Assembly (NCBI GenBank): GCA_017990155.1
Contig: JAGNOM010000055.1
Span: 1 to 12,316, forward strand
Reading direction: 5' to 3'
DNA length: 12,316 nt
Source: Propionivibrio sp.
Lineage (GTDB): Bacteria; Pseudomonadota; Gammaproteobacteria; Burkholderiales; Rhodocyclaceae
This document shows positions 1-7,107 of this stretch, in pieces. The notes below the pieces were generated by a model. The model saw only the letters and a list, made by a program, of their open reading frames with translations, did not search any database and had not been told where the DNA came from. Both the position numbers and the translations under genes were made by a program. Positions within the stretch are counted from its first letter, which is position 1. Each line of letters opens with the position of its first letter.

Positions 1-137
1 ATCTTCACCGCGCCCGTGGTCGTCTGCAGATCCCACGCGGTGATCGTCTCCACCGCTTGCGCCGCCACCGGCGTCAGGGCCAGAAGCGCCAGACTGCTGA
101 CCAGAACCCCCATCTTTGAAACAGAACCAGCTCTCAT
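1..137 (-). CDS. Probable sugar ABC transporter substrate-binding protein, N-terminal fragment
   Basis: Only the first 45 codons lie in the window; the gene continues past the left edge. The ATG at 137 has an ideal AGGAGG ribosome site at 144-149, six bases upstream. The protein opens with a clear Sec signal peptide: Arg2 and Lys8 in the n-region, a hydrophobic core at about residues 10-22 (VLVSSLALLALT), and a likely cleavage site after AQA at 26-28. The mature start, VETITAWDLQTTTGAVK, resembles family 1 extracellular sugar-binding proteins, which often begin with a strand of the type ETLTVWD. The gene is divergent from a LacI-type repressor, a common layout for carbohydrate ABC operons. 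Export to the periplasm is well supported. The substrate-binding role is inferred from context and the short mature N-terminus, and the sugar cannot be told. Another secreted enzyme is possible. Confidence 0.6.
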   Translation of the reverse strand, partial: MRAGSVSKMGVLVSSLALLALTPVAAQAVETITAWDLQTTTGAVK

Positions 138-143
138 TGTTTG

Positions 144-149
144 CCTCCT
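144..149 (-). promoter_or_regulatory. Ribosome binding site of the exported protein
   Basis: A perfect AGGAGG on the minus strand lies six bases before the ATG at 137. It fixes that start and suggests strong translation, as expected for an abundant periplasmic binding protein. Confidence 0.8.
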
Positions 150-196
150 GAAGGTCGGGTGTCGCCCCGACATTATTCGTTACAGAATGACTGCTT

Positions 197-212
197 GTTG
201 TTACATAACAAC
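197..212. repeat. Perfect 7-base inverted repeat next to operator 1
   Basis: GTTGTTA (197-203), a two-base spacer, then TAACAAC (206-212) form an exact inverted repeat. Its right arm shares three bases with the LacI-type operator at 210-227. It may bind a second regulator or extend the operator. It is A/T rich and short, so an RNA hairpin or terminator is unlikely. Confidence 0.5.
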
Positions 213-227
213 GTTAGCGCTACCGTT
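210..227. promoter_or_regulatory. LacI-family operator O1
   Basis: AACGTTAGCGCTACCGTT is an 18-base palindrome with one mismatched pair (T214/C223) and a central C-G step between 218 and 219, the hallmark of LacI-family operators. The TTAGCGCTA core matches the type seen for many proteobacterial sugar repressors. It lies between the exported protein gene and the repressor gene, so the adjacent repressor is the obvious ligand and both promoters could be controlled. The site is seen in the sequence; the binding partner is inferred. Confidence 0.72.
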
Positions 228-355
228 AACACAAGTCAATAGCGTTTGCCCACTTTTACCACTCGCCGCTCGCCCTCTGCACAACGAGTTGCCCTCACAC
301 CAGAAGAATCGAGGGTTTTCCATCAAGCGAGTTGCGTGTTATAACTCGATGAACT

Positions 356-373
356 AACGTTAGCGTTAGCGTC
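356..373. promoter_or_regulatory. Degenerate LacI-family operator O2
   Basis: AACGTTAGCGTTAGCGTC matches the first ten bases of O1 exactly, but the right half is a less perfect palindrome; six of nine pairs are complementary. It sits 80 bases upstream of the repressor start, and its centre is 146 bases from that of O1. A natural reading is an auxiliary operator for autorepression or looping. It can also be described as a short tandem GTTAGC repeat. Confidence 0.5.
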
Positions 374-452
374 TCGCCTGCTTGAAACCGGGCCTTGAAT
401 CGACCAATACAAGAAGAAACGCCGTGCCGAAACCCTGCCAGGTCAACGTCTG

Positions 453-1472
453 ATGGCCAACAAATCAACCACCCTCTCGGAAGTCGCACTCGCCGCCAAC
501 GTCTCGCCGATGACCGCGTCGCGAGCGATCAACAATCGCTCGGGCGTCTCGCGAGAAACGCGCGAGCACGTTCTGAAAGTCGCCGCTGACCTCGGCTACG
601 TCGTCAATCGCGCCGCGCAGAAACTCTCGGGCGGCAAGAGCCACATCATCGGCGTCATCGCCACCGATCCGGGCAACCAATACACGGCTTCATTGATCGC
701 CGGCGTCAGCGATGCCGCCTGGGAAGCCGGTTACGAGACGCTAATCTATGCACATGTCGTGCGCGAGAAGCGCCCGTCGGGCAGCGTCATGCAGTTGTTG
801 CGGCAGATTTCGGACGGCGTGATCGCCGTGCTGCCGATGGAGTACGGCTACCTCGGCGAACTGGCCTCGACCAGCATCCCGGTGATCACCGTCGACCAGC
901 GCGGCAAGCACGCAGAGTTCCCGTCGATCGCCGCCGACAGCTACGATGGCTCGCGCTCCGCCGTCAAACACCTGATCGAACTGGGGCACCGCCGGATCGC
1001 TTTCATCACCGGCGACGAGCGCCTGGCCTCGGCGAAGGACAGGCACCGCGCCTATGTCGAGACGATGGCGCAGTACGGGCTGGGGCGCGATGCGTCATTG
1101 GTGGTCAAGGGCGATTTCACGCAGATGCGCGGTTTTGAAGCGACGGTCAAACTGCTGTCGCTGGCCGATCCGCCCACCGCCATCTTCGCCGCCAACGATC
1201 TCACCGCATTTGGTGCGATCGCCGCGATTCGCGAAGCCGGCTTGCGCGTTCCCGACGACGTCTCGGTCATTGGCTTCGACGATATCCCGACGGCATCGCA
1301 GTTCTTTCCGCCACTAACGACAGTTCGCCAACCGATTCACCAGATCGGCCGCTCGGCGGTCAATACTTTGCTGGCGCGGATTGCCGGGCTCGAACCGGCG
1401 TCGCCGCAGGTCATCCTGCCCACCGAACTGATCTTGCGCGCGTCGACAGCGGCGTGCCGGCCGCGCGCGTAG
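453..1472 (+). CDS. LacI-family transcriptional repressor
   Basis: A 339-residue protein of normal LacI-family length. Residues 7-26 form the helix-turn-helix (TLSEVALAANVSPMTASRAI), followed by the hinge helix NRAAQKLSGG at 52-61 with Leu58 in the position that intercalates in the minor groove. From about residue 64 (HIIGVIA) comes a periplasmic-binding-protein-like effector domain, including FAANDLTAFGAIAAIREAG, the VPDDVSVIGFDDI signature and the LTTVRQP strand near the C-terminus. The recognition helix, with Met at position 20, looks GntR-like. It is divergent from an exported, probably sugar-binding protein, and two matching operators lie between them, so it most likely represses that transport operon and itself until a sugar binds. 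The ligand is not evident. The ATG at 453 gives a full-length DNA-binding domain but has only a weak AGG upstream. Its 3' end abuts a truncated hemY. Confidence 0.93.
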   Translation: MANKSTTLSEVALAANVSPMTASRAINNRSGVSRETREHVLKVAADLGYVVNRAAQKLSGGKSHIIGVIATDPGNQYTASLIAGVSDAAWEAGYETLIYAHVVREKRPSGSVMQLLRQISDGVIAVLPMEYGYLGELASTSIPVITVDQRGKHAEFPSIAADSYDGSRSAVKHLIELGHRRIAFITGDERLASAKDRHRAYVETMAQYGLGRDASLVVKGDFTQMRGFEATVKLLSLADPPTAIFAANDLTAFGAIAAIREAGLRVPDDVSVIGFDDIPTASQFFPPLTTVRQPIHQIGRSAVNTLLARIAGLEPASPQVILPTELILRASTAACRPRA

Positions 1473-1480
1473 TCATCCGC

Positions 1481-2320
1481 TCACGGCTCGCTGCCCGACC
1501 CGCTCTCGATCTTCGCTTCGGCGAGGAGCGCGGCGACATCGGGCGAACGTTCCGACGCCGGCAATGCCCTCTCGTAATCCACGAGCGCGGCCGTATCGCC
1601 GCGCCGCTTGAGGATGTTTGCCCGGTGTGCCTGGAGTTTGATCTCCTCCACGGCAACGGGCGACAGGGCATCGTGTTTGTGCAACTGCCGGGCGATATGC
1701 AGGACTTCGTCCCAGTGTCCGCCCCCCTGCTGTGCGCGCAACTCGAGCAGCAAGGGCGCAATATGTCGCCCCGACTTCTCCTGCAACTGCCGCAGCACGG
1801 CGATAGCTCGATCATGCTGCTGCAATTCGATGAGCATCTCGGCTTCAAGCATCAGACAGGCGGCTTCCATCTTCGGATCGGCCTGTCGCGCGCGATCGAG
1901 CCATTCCTTCTGTTTCTCCGGCTCGTTCAGGCGCTGCGCCGAACGCGCGGCAAGCAGTGCCGCAAGTCCCGGTTTCTGCCCGCCTTCGAATACCTCGGTC
2001 GCCAGCTTCAAGGCTTGACTGAAGCGCCCTTCGAAGGCCAAGCGCGCAACGTCGTAGTACTGCTCGGAAAGCTTCTCGCGCAAACGGCGCGCGCGGAACT
2101 CACGCACACGCGGCGGCAACGAGAGCATCAGCGAAACACCACGCGTCAGCGCATAGAGCACGGCGAAGCCGCCAAGGAAAAGAAGGACAGCGAGGTTGAG
2201 CGAGATCTCTGCCCGATAAGGCGGCAGCACAAGCAGGACATAGCCCTGGTTGTAGTGCGCAGCCAGCGAGATGCCGACCGCCAACGCAAAAAGCGTCAAT
2301 AGCCAGAGCAGAACCTTCAT
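1481..2320 (-). CDS. hemY: HemY, truncated at the C-terminus
   Basis: From the ATG at 2320 this gives 279 residues. Two transmembrane helices lie at about 3-22 and 40-62, around the LAAHYNQGYVLLVLPPYRAEISLNL segment typical of the HemY N-terminal domain. TPR-like helices follow at about 85-250 (YYDVARLAFEGRFSQAL, ALLAARSAQRLNEPEKQKEWLDRA, LLELRAQQGGGHWDEVL). Family members such as E. coli HemY have about 400 residues. Here the protein ends after LPASERSPDVAALLAEA with a short unrelated-looking tail, KIESGSGSEP, so roughly 110-120 C-terminal residues (about three TPRs) are missing. The stop is only 8 bases from the end of the convergent LacI gene. HemY is an inner-membrane protein tied to tetrapyrrole synthesis; its exact role is not established, and it is not the oxidase of the same name in Bacillus. 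It starts 13 bases after hemX. It may be non-functional or partly active. A longer reading upstream of 2320 would overlap hemX and is rejected. Confidence 0.85.
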   Translation of the reverse strand: MKVLLWLLTLFALAVGISLAAHYNQGYVLLVLPPYRAEISLNLAVLLFLGGFAVLYALTRGVSLMLSLPPRVREFRARRLREKLSEQYYDVARLAFEGRFSQALKLATEVFEGGQKPGLAALLAARSAQRLNEPEKQKEWLDRARQADPKMEAACLMLEAEMLIELQQHDRAIAVLRQLQEKSGRHIAPLLLELRAQQGGGHWDEVLHIARQLHKHDALSPVAVEEIKLQAHRANILKRRGDTAALVDYERALPASERSPDVAALLAEAKIESGSGSEP

Positions 2321-2333
2321 CGCGACCGCCCGC

Positions 2334-3428
2334 TCACTGCGCCGCCTCGCCGAGCCTGAGCGTCCTGATCGCCGAGAGGCTCTCATTGAGGCTGGGCAGC
2401 TCGATGTTGATCTCTGCCGCCGAGAGCTGATCGAGCGACTCGCGCGCCGCCAGCACAGCAGTCTCCCGATTGTCGAAATAGCGATTGACCCAGAACTGCG
2501 CCAGCTTGAGTTCGCTGCGGAACGTCCATTGATCGTGCGCGAGCAAGGCGAGGCGGGCATTCAGGAGCCGCAGCTTGAGATTCTCGCGCAGAAAGAAAGC
2601 CTGCCCGGGCGCAAGCAGCGCCGGCTCCTCGCGATCAAAGCGCTGAATGCGCACCAGGCCGCGCATCTCCCGCCAGAAATCGTCGGCCAGATGCTGCCAG
2701 TACGCGAGCGACGTGATCGGCGCCGTATCACGAACGACCGGCTCCTGGGGCTTGCGCTCCTCGCGCGGACGACCATTGACCGCCAGTGGCAGCGAATCGA
2801 CGACTGCGATGACGCTCTCAAGGCGCGCGTTCATTCCGGCCACATCGATCTGAGGCAAGGCACGCAAGCGATCGAGGTCACGCACCAGCACCTTGTGCAG
2901 CGAGATGAACTGCGGGTTATTGCTGCCGGACAACCGAACTTCGGCCGACTGCAGCGCCAACACGGCGCCCTGTACGTTGGCCGCGAGTTGCAGCTGCTGG
3001 GCCGCCAGCGTCACCCCCTGTTCGATCTCGGCCAGCACCCATTCGTCGCGATTGCCGGCCAGATCCCGGTAGAGTTTCTCCAGCGTCTCCTGCTGGTCCT
3101 GCGACTCGCCGAGCTTCGCCTCAAGTTCGCCGAACTTGCCTTGCAGCGCCACCACCTGTTTCTGCGTTTCCTTGACGATGACGCGCGTTTCCTTCGCCAG
3201 CGTGTCACTTTCGGCGAGACGACGGGCCACCTGCTCCTGCGTGTCGGCCAGGCGGATACGCGTTTCGACCCATTGCCAGACGGCGACCCCCATCGCCAGT
3301 AGCGCGAGGACCAACCACGGGTTGCGCCAGGAGTGCAGTGCCGACGGCTCTGCCGGCCGAGCCGTTACCGGCTCCGGCGCCATCGTGGCTTCGGAGGGTA
3401 CGGGCGTTTGATCAGGTGAGTCATTCAT
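2334..3428 (-). CDS. hemX: HemX, membrane-anchored uroporphyrinogen operon protein
   Basis: A 364-residue protein with a Pro/Glu-rich cytoplasmic N-terminus (1-33), one transmembrane helix at about 37-53 (NPWLVLALLAMGVAVWQWV), a coiled-coil-like stretch at about 58-122 (repeated Gln/Glu/Leu), and the HemX domain with FWREMRGLVRIQRFDREEPALLAPGQAFFLRENLKLRLL-type sequence at about 251-289 and the ARLALLAHDQ and YFDN motifs after it. This order fits the HemX family. HemX is often labelled a uroporphyrinogen-III methyltransferase, but no SAM-binding methyltransferase motifs are visible, so the enzymatic label is best avoided. The ATG at 3428 overlaps the end of hemD by 8 bases and hemY starts 13 bases after it, which supports one transcript and translational coupling. 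Confidence 0.93.
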   Translation of the reverse strand: MNDSPDQTPVPSEATMAPEPVTARPAEPSALHSWRNPWLVLALLAMGVAVWQWVETRIRLADTQEQVARRLAESDTLAKETRVIVKETQKQVVALQGKFGELEAKLGESQDQQETLEKLYRDLAGNRDEWVLAEIEQGVTLAAQQLQLAANVQGAVLALQSAEVRLSGSNNPQFISLHKVLVRDLDRLRALPQIDVAGMNARLESVIAVVDSLPLAVNGRPREERKPQEPVVRDTAPITSLAYWQHLADDFWREMRGLVRIQRFDREEPALLAPGQAFFLRENLKLRLLNARLALLAHDQWTFRSELKLAQFWVNRYFDNRETAVLAARESLDQLSAAEINIELPSLNESLSAIRTLRLGEAAQ

Positions 3429-4206
3429 GGCAAGGCCAAGGGTAGGAACACAAGCTCTCGAGAATACCGGCGTCGGCCGGGGCGGTCAGCACCACGTTCG
3501 AAAGTCCCGACTCGGTCGCCGCCTCGGCGATACGCGGGTGCGGAACGAAGAGCGGCAGGCGACGCAGGCGTTCGATGGTGTCAGTATCGAGCAGCGTCAG
3601 AAGGTTGCGCAAACCTTCGCTGGACGAGATCGTCAGCGCGTCGAGCGTATTGTTGCGCAGTCGCGACACCAGGGCACTGCCATCGACCGGAGCCGAACGG
3701 CGATAGCAGGTCACACAATCGGCCTCGGCACCGCGCTGACGCAAGGTATCGGCGAGCAGTTCGCGCCCCCCGTTGCCGCGCAGGATGAGCACCCGCTTGC
3801 CGGCGACGCACTCACTCTGGAATTCGGGCAGTTCAAGGACGCTTTCGGAATCGAAGCGCGCGCTGGGCGCGATGACTTCATCGATTCCATGGACTGCCAA
3901 CTGAGCCGTCGTGCCGGGCCCAATCGCAGCGGCCTGCAACCGCGCGGGCCAGGCGCGCCGCTCGAGAATCCCGGGGACGCTGTATTCGACCGCGTTCGGG
4001 CTGATGAAGACCGCGATGGCATAGTCGTCAAGACGCGCGACCATCGCGTCCAACTGAGCCAGCGCGTCATTGTCGGCCGGGCCGACTTCGATCAAGGGGA
4101 AGAGCACCGCTTCACCGCCGCGCTCGCCAATCATCTGCGCCAGCACGCCGGCCTGCGCCACAGGACGGGTCACCAGGATGCGGCGGCCCAACAGGAGTCG
4201 GTTCAT
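3421..4206 (-). CDS. hemD: Uroporphyrinogen-III synthase
   Basis: HemD inverts ring D and cyclises hydroxymethylbilane to uroporphyrinogen III, the branch point for haem, sirohaem and B12. The 261-residue length is normal for this poorly conserved, two-lobed cytoplasmic enzyme. Visible family marks are ILVTRP at 10-15, FISPNAVEY in the first lobe, AAIGPGTTAQL, the LRGNGGRELLADTLRQRGAE-type segment before CYRR in the linker, ISSSEGLRNLL in the second lobe and PHPRIAEAA near the C-terminus. Its ATG at 4206 overlaps the hemC stop as ATGA, and its tail overlaps hemX by 8 bases. Identity is secure from sequence plus position in hemCDXY. Confidence 0.95.
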   Translation of the reverse strand: MNRLLLGRRILVTRPVAQAGVLAQMIGERGGEAVLFPLIEVGPADNDALAQLDAMVARLDDYAIAVFISPNAVEYSVPGILERRAWPARLQAAAIGPGTTAQLAVHGIDEVIAPSARFDSESVLELPEFQSECVAGKRVLILRGNGGRELLADTLRQRGAEADCVTCYRRSAPVDGSALVSRLRNNTLDALTISSSEGLRNLLTLLDTDTIERLRRLPLFVPHPRIAEAATESGLSNVVLTAPADAGILESLCSYPWPCHE

Positions 4207-5150
4207 GAGCAGACTGCGAGCGACGCCAGGATGGCTTCAGCACCTCGTTCCCGGAGTTGCCGCGCCAGCGTCTCTCCGAGCATGGCGTCGTCGCCCGGCA
4301 AGCCGCGAATCTCGCCGTGCACCATGCGCTGACCATCGGTCGATGCGACAAAACCCCGCAACCAGAGCTCGCCGTTTTCAATCGCCGCGTAACCACCGAG
4401 CGGAACCTGGCAACTGCCGCCGAGCGCCCGCGAAAATGCGCGTTCGGCGCGCACGCAGCGCATCGTCTCCGTGTCGTTGAGCGGCGCAATCCAGGCGGCG
4501 GCATCAGCACGTCCCGCGAGAATCTCGATCCCCAGCGCGCCTTGCCCCGGCGCGGGAAGCGACTGTTCCGGCGTCAGCACCGTCCGGATACGTTCCTTCA
4601 AGCCCAGTCGAATCAAACCGGCAGCCGCAAGGATGATCGCGTCGTACTGCCCTTCATCGAGCTTGCGCAAGCGTGTATCGAGGTTACCGCGCAGCGGATG
4701 GATCTTCAGATGCGGATAGCTGGCGCGCAGGATCGCCTCGCGCCGCAGGCTGGAAGTGCCGACGACGGCGCCGGCCGGCAACGCATCGAGCCCCTCGTAG
4801 CGGCTGGAAACGAAGGCGTCACGCGGGTCCTCGCGCACGGCGATCGCCGCCAGCGAAAAGCCTTCCGGCATTTCCATCGGCACGTCCTTGAGCGAATGCA
4901 CCGCGAGGTCGGCTCGTCCTTCCTGCATGGCGATCTCAAGTTCCTTGATGAACAGCCCCTTGCCGCCGATCTGCGACAGCGGACGATCGAGGATCTGGTC
5001 GCCGCGCGTCGTCATGCCGAGGATTTGGACGTCGCATTGCGGATGCAACGCCGAGAGTCGCGACTGGATGTGCAAGGCCTGCCACATCGCGAGACGCGAT
5101 TCACGCGAGGCGATGACCAGACGGGACGGAGGTGTGCTGTAGTCGTTCAA
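4203..5150 (-). CDS. hemC: Porphobilinogen deaminase (hydroxymethylbilane synthase)
   Basis: HemC polymerises four porphobilinogens into hydroxymethylbilane on a dipyrromethane cofactor in the cytoplasm. The 315 residues show all the key motifs: LVIASRESRLAMWQA at 11-25, IGGKGLFIKELE at 61-72, AVHSLKDVP at 83-91 with catalytic Asp89, GTSSLRR at 131-137, RGNLDTRL at 154-161, PAPGQGALGIE at 199-209, and GGSCQVPLGGYA at 244-255 with Cys247 as the cofactor-attachment cysteine. The start codon is TTG at 5150. No ATG or GTG exists in this frame between the upstream TAA at 5211-5213 and the conserved N-terminus, and AGGA lies seven bases before the TTG. The gene overlaps hemD by 4 bases and follows algR by 137 bases. 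Confidence 0.96.
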   Translation of the reverse strand: MNDYSTPPSRLVIASRESRLAMWQALHIQSRLSALHPQCDVQILGMTTRGDQILDRPLSQIGGKGLFIKELEIAMQEGRADLAVHSLKDVPMEMPEGFSLAAIAVREDPRDAFVSSRYEGLDALPAGAVVGTSSLRREAILRASYPHLKIHPLRGNLDTRLRKLDEGQYDAIILAAAGLIRLGLKERIRTVLTPEQSLPAPGQGALGIEILAGRADAAAWIAPLNDTETMRCVRAERAFSRALGGSCQVPLGGYAAIENGELWLRGFVASTDGQRMVHGEIRGLPGDDAMLGETLARQLRERGAEAILASLAVCS

Positions 5151-5287
5151 GTTGGCATCCTGGATTGGGCTGGATACGTGCCGAAAACCGGCCCGACACG
5201 CCTTGCGATATTACCATGTGGCGGCGGCCGACCCTCTCGCAGCGCCCGTGTTTACTGCACTTGGGGATTACTGCCCGGCACGAAGAA
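5151..5287 (-). promoter_or_regulatory. algR-hemC intergenic region
   Basis: These 137 bases between the algR stop and hemC are the only sizeable gap in the minus-strand cluster, so a separate hemC promoter is plausible. On the minus strand a TAATAT at about 5208-5213 resembles a -10 box, but I see no good -35 at the right distance. No clear terminator hairpin with a T-tract was found after algR. No coding sequence is evident. Confidence 0.35.
5158..5161 (-). promoter_or_regulatory. Ribosome site supporting the hemC TTG start
   Basis: AGGA on the minus strand, seven bases before the TTG at 5150. It decides the otherwise unusual start. An out-of-frame ATG at 5158 begins a three-codon reading (Met-Pro-Thr-stop) whose TGA overlaps the hemC TTG as TTGA, but it has no usable ribosome site of its own. 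Confidence 0.55.
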
Positions 5288-6076
5288 TCAGCCGCTCAGC
5301 TGCCTCGCGTAGGTTTTGACCAGCGGCCACTGCCGCCGACTGACCGGTAGTTTTTCCGGAATTCCGCGCAGCAACGCCTGCCACTGATTGTCGCCGTCGT
5401 CCGGTGCTCCTTTCTCGAAGCCGGCAATCGCGTCCTTCGCCGCCAGCGCGCTGCGATGGAGGCGGATGAAGCGCTCGGAGAACTCCTCTTCCAGATGCGT
5501 CAGCGATTCGTCCAGCAGGTATTCGCGACTGACCGTGCGCGCTGTCACGTACTTGAGATCGGCCTTGAGGTAGACGATGTCGCTCACCGGAATGAGCAAC
5601 AATCGACCACGTTCATGGCATGAAAGATGAGTCCTCGCCCCCTGCTGCAACTGGGCCAGCACCTGGGGCGCGACGGGTCGGCTGTGCCGCACTTTCTGTA
5701 GCGCCGCCGCCAACCGATTGGCGCGCACGGGCTTGACCAGGTAGTCGATGGCGTTGAGTTCGAAAGCCTGAACAGCGTAAGAATCGTAGGCAGTGACAAA
5801 GATGATCGCCGGCGGACGCTCCAGGCGGCCAATGTGCCGCGCGAGTTCGATCCCGTCCATTTTCGGCATGCGGATGTCAGCCAGCACGACATCGACGGGA
5901 TGCAGCGCAATCGATTCGATCGCCAGCAAGCCGTTGGCCGCCTCGGCGACGACGGCATTCGGCACCTCGCCGGCGACGTCGGACAGCAGATCGCGCATCC
6001 GCGCCCGCGCCGGCGATTCGTCGTCAACGATCATCACCGACAGGGTCGGTCTGGTCTCGCCAAGGGGCATCGTCAT
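5288..6076 (-). CDS. algR: AlgR-like LytTR response regulator
   Basis: From the ATG at 6076 this is a 262-residue cytoplasmic response regulator. The receiver domain (about 12-130) has the acidic pair Asp18-Asp19 (VDDE), phospho-acceptor Asp67 in VLADIRMPKMDG, Thr95 in FVTAYD and Lys115 in YLVKPV. The C-terminal half (about 150-262) is a LytTR DNA-binding domain with IVYLKADLKYVTARTVSREYLLDESLTHLEEEF and FIRLHRSALAA. The start overlaps the algZ stop as ATGA, and GGAG lies nine bases upstream at 6086-6089. A TTG six codons further upstream is possible but less likely. Position between algZ and hemC matches Pseudomonas algR, known there for alginate, type IV pilus and virulence control; its targets here are unknown. 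The symbol rests on family plus synteny. Confidence 0.92.
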   Translation of the reverse strand: MTMPLGETRPTLSVMIVDDESPARARMRDLLSDVAGEVPNAVVAEAANGLLAIESIALHPVDVVLADIRMPKMDGIELARHIGRLERPPAIIFVTAYDSYAVQAFELNAIDYLVKPVRANRLAAALQKVRHSRPVAPQVLAQLQQGARTHLSCHERGRLLLIPVSDIVYLKADLKYVTARTVSREYLLDESLTHLEEEFSERFIRLHRSALAAKDAIAGFEKGAPDDGDNQWQALLRGIPEKLPVSRRQWPLVKTYARQLSG

Positions 6077-7107
6077 GCTTTCGAACTCCGGCAAGGAAGC
6101 GAAATGTGCACCCGGTATTCACACGTGCCATCGGGGAGATCGACCGACTTGGTATCCAGGCGCGCTTCCAGATCATAAAACAGCGCGAGTCGTTCGCGGA
6201 TGTTCGCCAGCGCCATCTGATTGCCGCTCTGCGCACTCTTTTCGCCGCGACAGGGATTGCTGAGGTCGATATGAAGTTCGTCACGGCTTCGGGCGAAGCG
6301 GATGCGCACCGTCCCGGGTTCGCCCGAGGGCTCGATGCCGTGATAGACGGCGTTTTCGAGCAAAGGTTGCAGCATCAATGGCGGCACCTTGATGTCATCC
6401 GGCACGTCGACAATCTCCCACTCGACGTTGAGCCGTTCTCCGAGGCGAAGCTTCTCCAGATCGAGGTACTGACGGCAGAGCGCGATCTCGTCGGCCAGCG
6501 GCAGCAGATCGCGATGGTCGCGCATCAGTGCGCGAAAGAGGTCGGCGAGCTCCTCCAGCGCCGTCTCGGCGCGCCGTGGTTCGGAGCGAATCAGCGACAG
6601 CACCGCATTCAGGCTGTTGAACAGGAAGTGCGGACGGATGCGTGCGGTCAGCGCCTGCAAGCGCGCCTCGGTCACCGCCGGCGAGAACGCCTTGGCCCGC
6701 AGATGGAAGTAGTACAGCAACGAACCCGCGGCCAGCACACCGAAGAAGGCCGCGCGCAGGCCGCGCTGCCAACCGCCTTCGTCTAGGCCCATGAACTTCC
6801 AGAAATCGAGCAGCACCACCGAAGACAGCCCCGCCAGCAACAGCACGAAAGCCTGTCCGCCAACAGCCGGCGCGCGCCGCAGAAGCGGCGAGACGCTCGC
6901 CAGTATGGCGAGATTGAACAGCAGCAGCGGCTGGACACACGCGGCCAGATCGACGAAGCGCCGTACCCAGTCGGAGAGCCCGACGGCAAGCACGAGCGCG
7001 GCGACCAGCGCCAACAGGTTCACTCCGAGCAAAATGCGCAGCATGACGCCAAAGTTGCGGAAGTCAGGCAGCGGCGGGGTCACCGGGTTTTGCTTTATAC
7101 TTGCCAT
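6073..7107 (-). CDS. algZ: AlgZ/FimS-like membrane sensor histidine kinase
   Basis: A 344-residue protein with an N-terminal membrane region of about four hydrophobic helices (around 21-43, 52-73, 83-102 and 116-134) and a LytS/YehU-type kinase domain. The phospho-acceptor is His160 in IRPHFLFNSLNAVLSLIR. The N-box is LLENAVYHGIEP with Asn252. The glycine-rich box is thin, SGNQMALANIRERL at about 294-307, a feature of AlgZ-like kinases rather than classic ones. There is no large periplasmic sensor domain, so the signal is probably sensed in the membrane. It overlaps algR by 4 bases and is divergent from argH across 123 bases, the same arrangement as in Pseudomonas. The ATG at 7107 has no good ribosome site; a later start at Met22 is possible but would remove the segment before the first helix. 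Confidence 0.9.
   Translation of the reverse strand: MASIKQNPVTPPLPDFRNFGVMLRILLGVNLLALVAALVLAVGLSDWVRRFVDLAACVQPLLLFNLAILASVSPLLRRAPAVGGQAFVLLLAGLSSVVLLDFWKFMGLDEGGWQRGLRAAFFGVLAAGSLLYYFHLRAKAFSPAVTEARLQALTARIRPHFLFNSLNAVLSLIRSEPRRAETALEELADLFRALMRDHRDLLPLADEIALCRQYLDLEKLRLGERLNVEWEIVDVPDDIKVPPLMLQPLLENAVYHGIEPSGEPGTVRIRFARSRDELHIDLSNPCRGEKSAQSGNQMALANIRERLALFYDLEARLDTKSVDLPDGTCEYRVHISLPCRSSKA

Larger units (their letters stand above)
138..452. promoter_or_regulatory. Divergent intergenic control region (315 bases)
   Basis: This gap separates the exported protein gene (minus) from the LacI-type gene (plus). It is clearly richer in A/T than the flanking genes and must hold both promoters. 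I could not pick convincing -35/-10 pairs on either strand. It contains an inverted repeat at 197-212, a LacI-type operator at 210-227 and a second, degenerate operator at 356-373. No other gene is visible in it. Confidence 0.7.

Noticed and set aside
16..357. 113-codon plus-strand frame across the left intergenic region
   Set aside because: It overlaps the exported protein gene antisense and the operators, has no ribosome site and resembles no known protein.
1473..1480. Bidirectional terminator between lacI and hemY
   Set aside because: Only 8 bases separate the stops and I see no stem-loop with a T-tract around them.
2321..2560. Upstream extension of hemY to 359 residues
   Set aside because: The extension overlaps the hemX 3' end and is Arg/Ser-rich, whereas the ATG at 2320 gives the exact family N-terminus.
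1454..5312. Plus-strand open frames over hemY, hemX, hemD and hemC (282, 343, 301 and 351 codons)
   Set aside because: Each mirrors a recognised minus-strand gene, is rich in Arg/Gln/His and has no domain or ribosome site; these are shadows of GC-rich coding sequence.
6077..6094. TTG start for algR six codons upstream
   Set aside because: The ATG at 6076 forms an ATGA overlap with algZ and has GGAG nine bases upstream.
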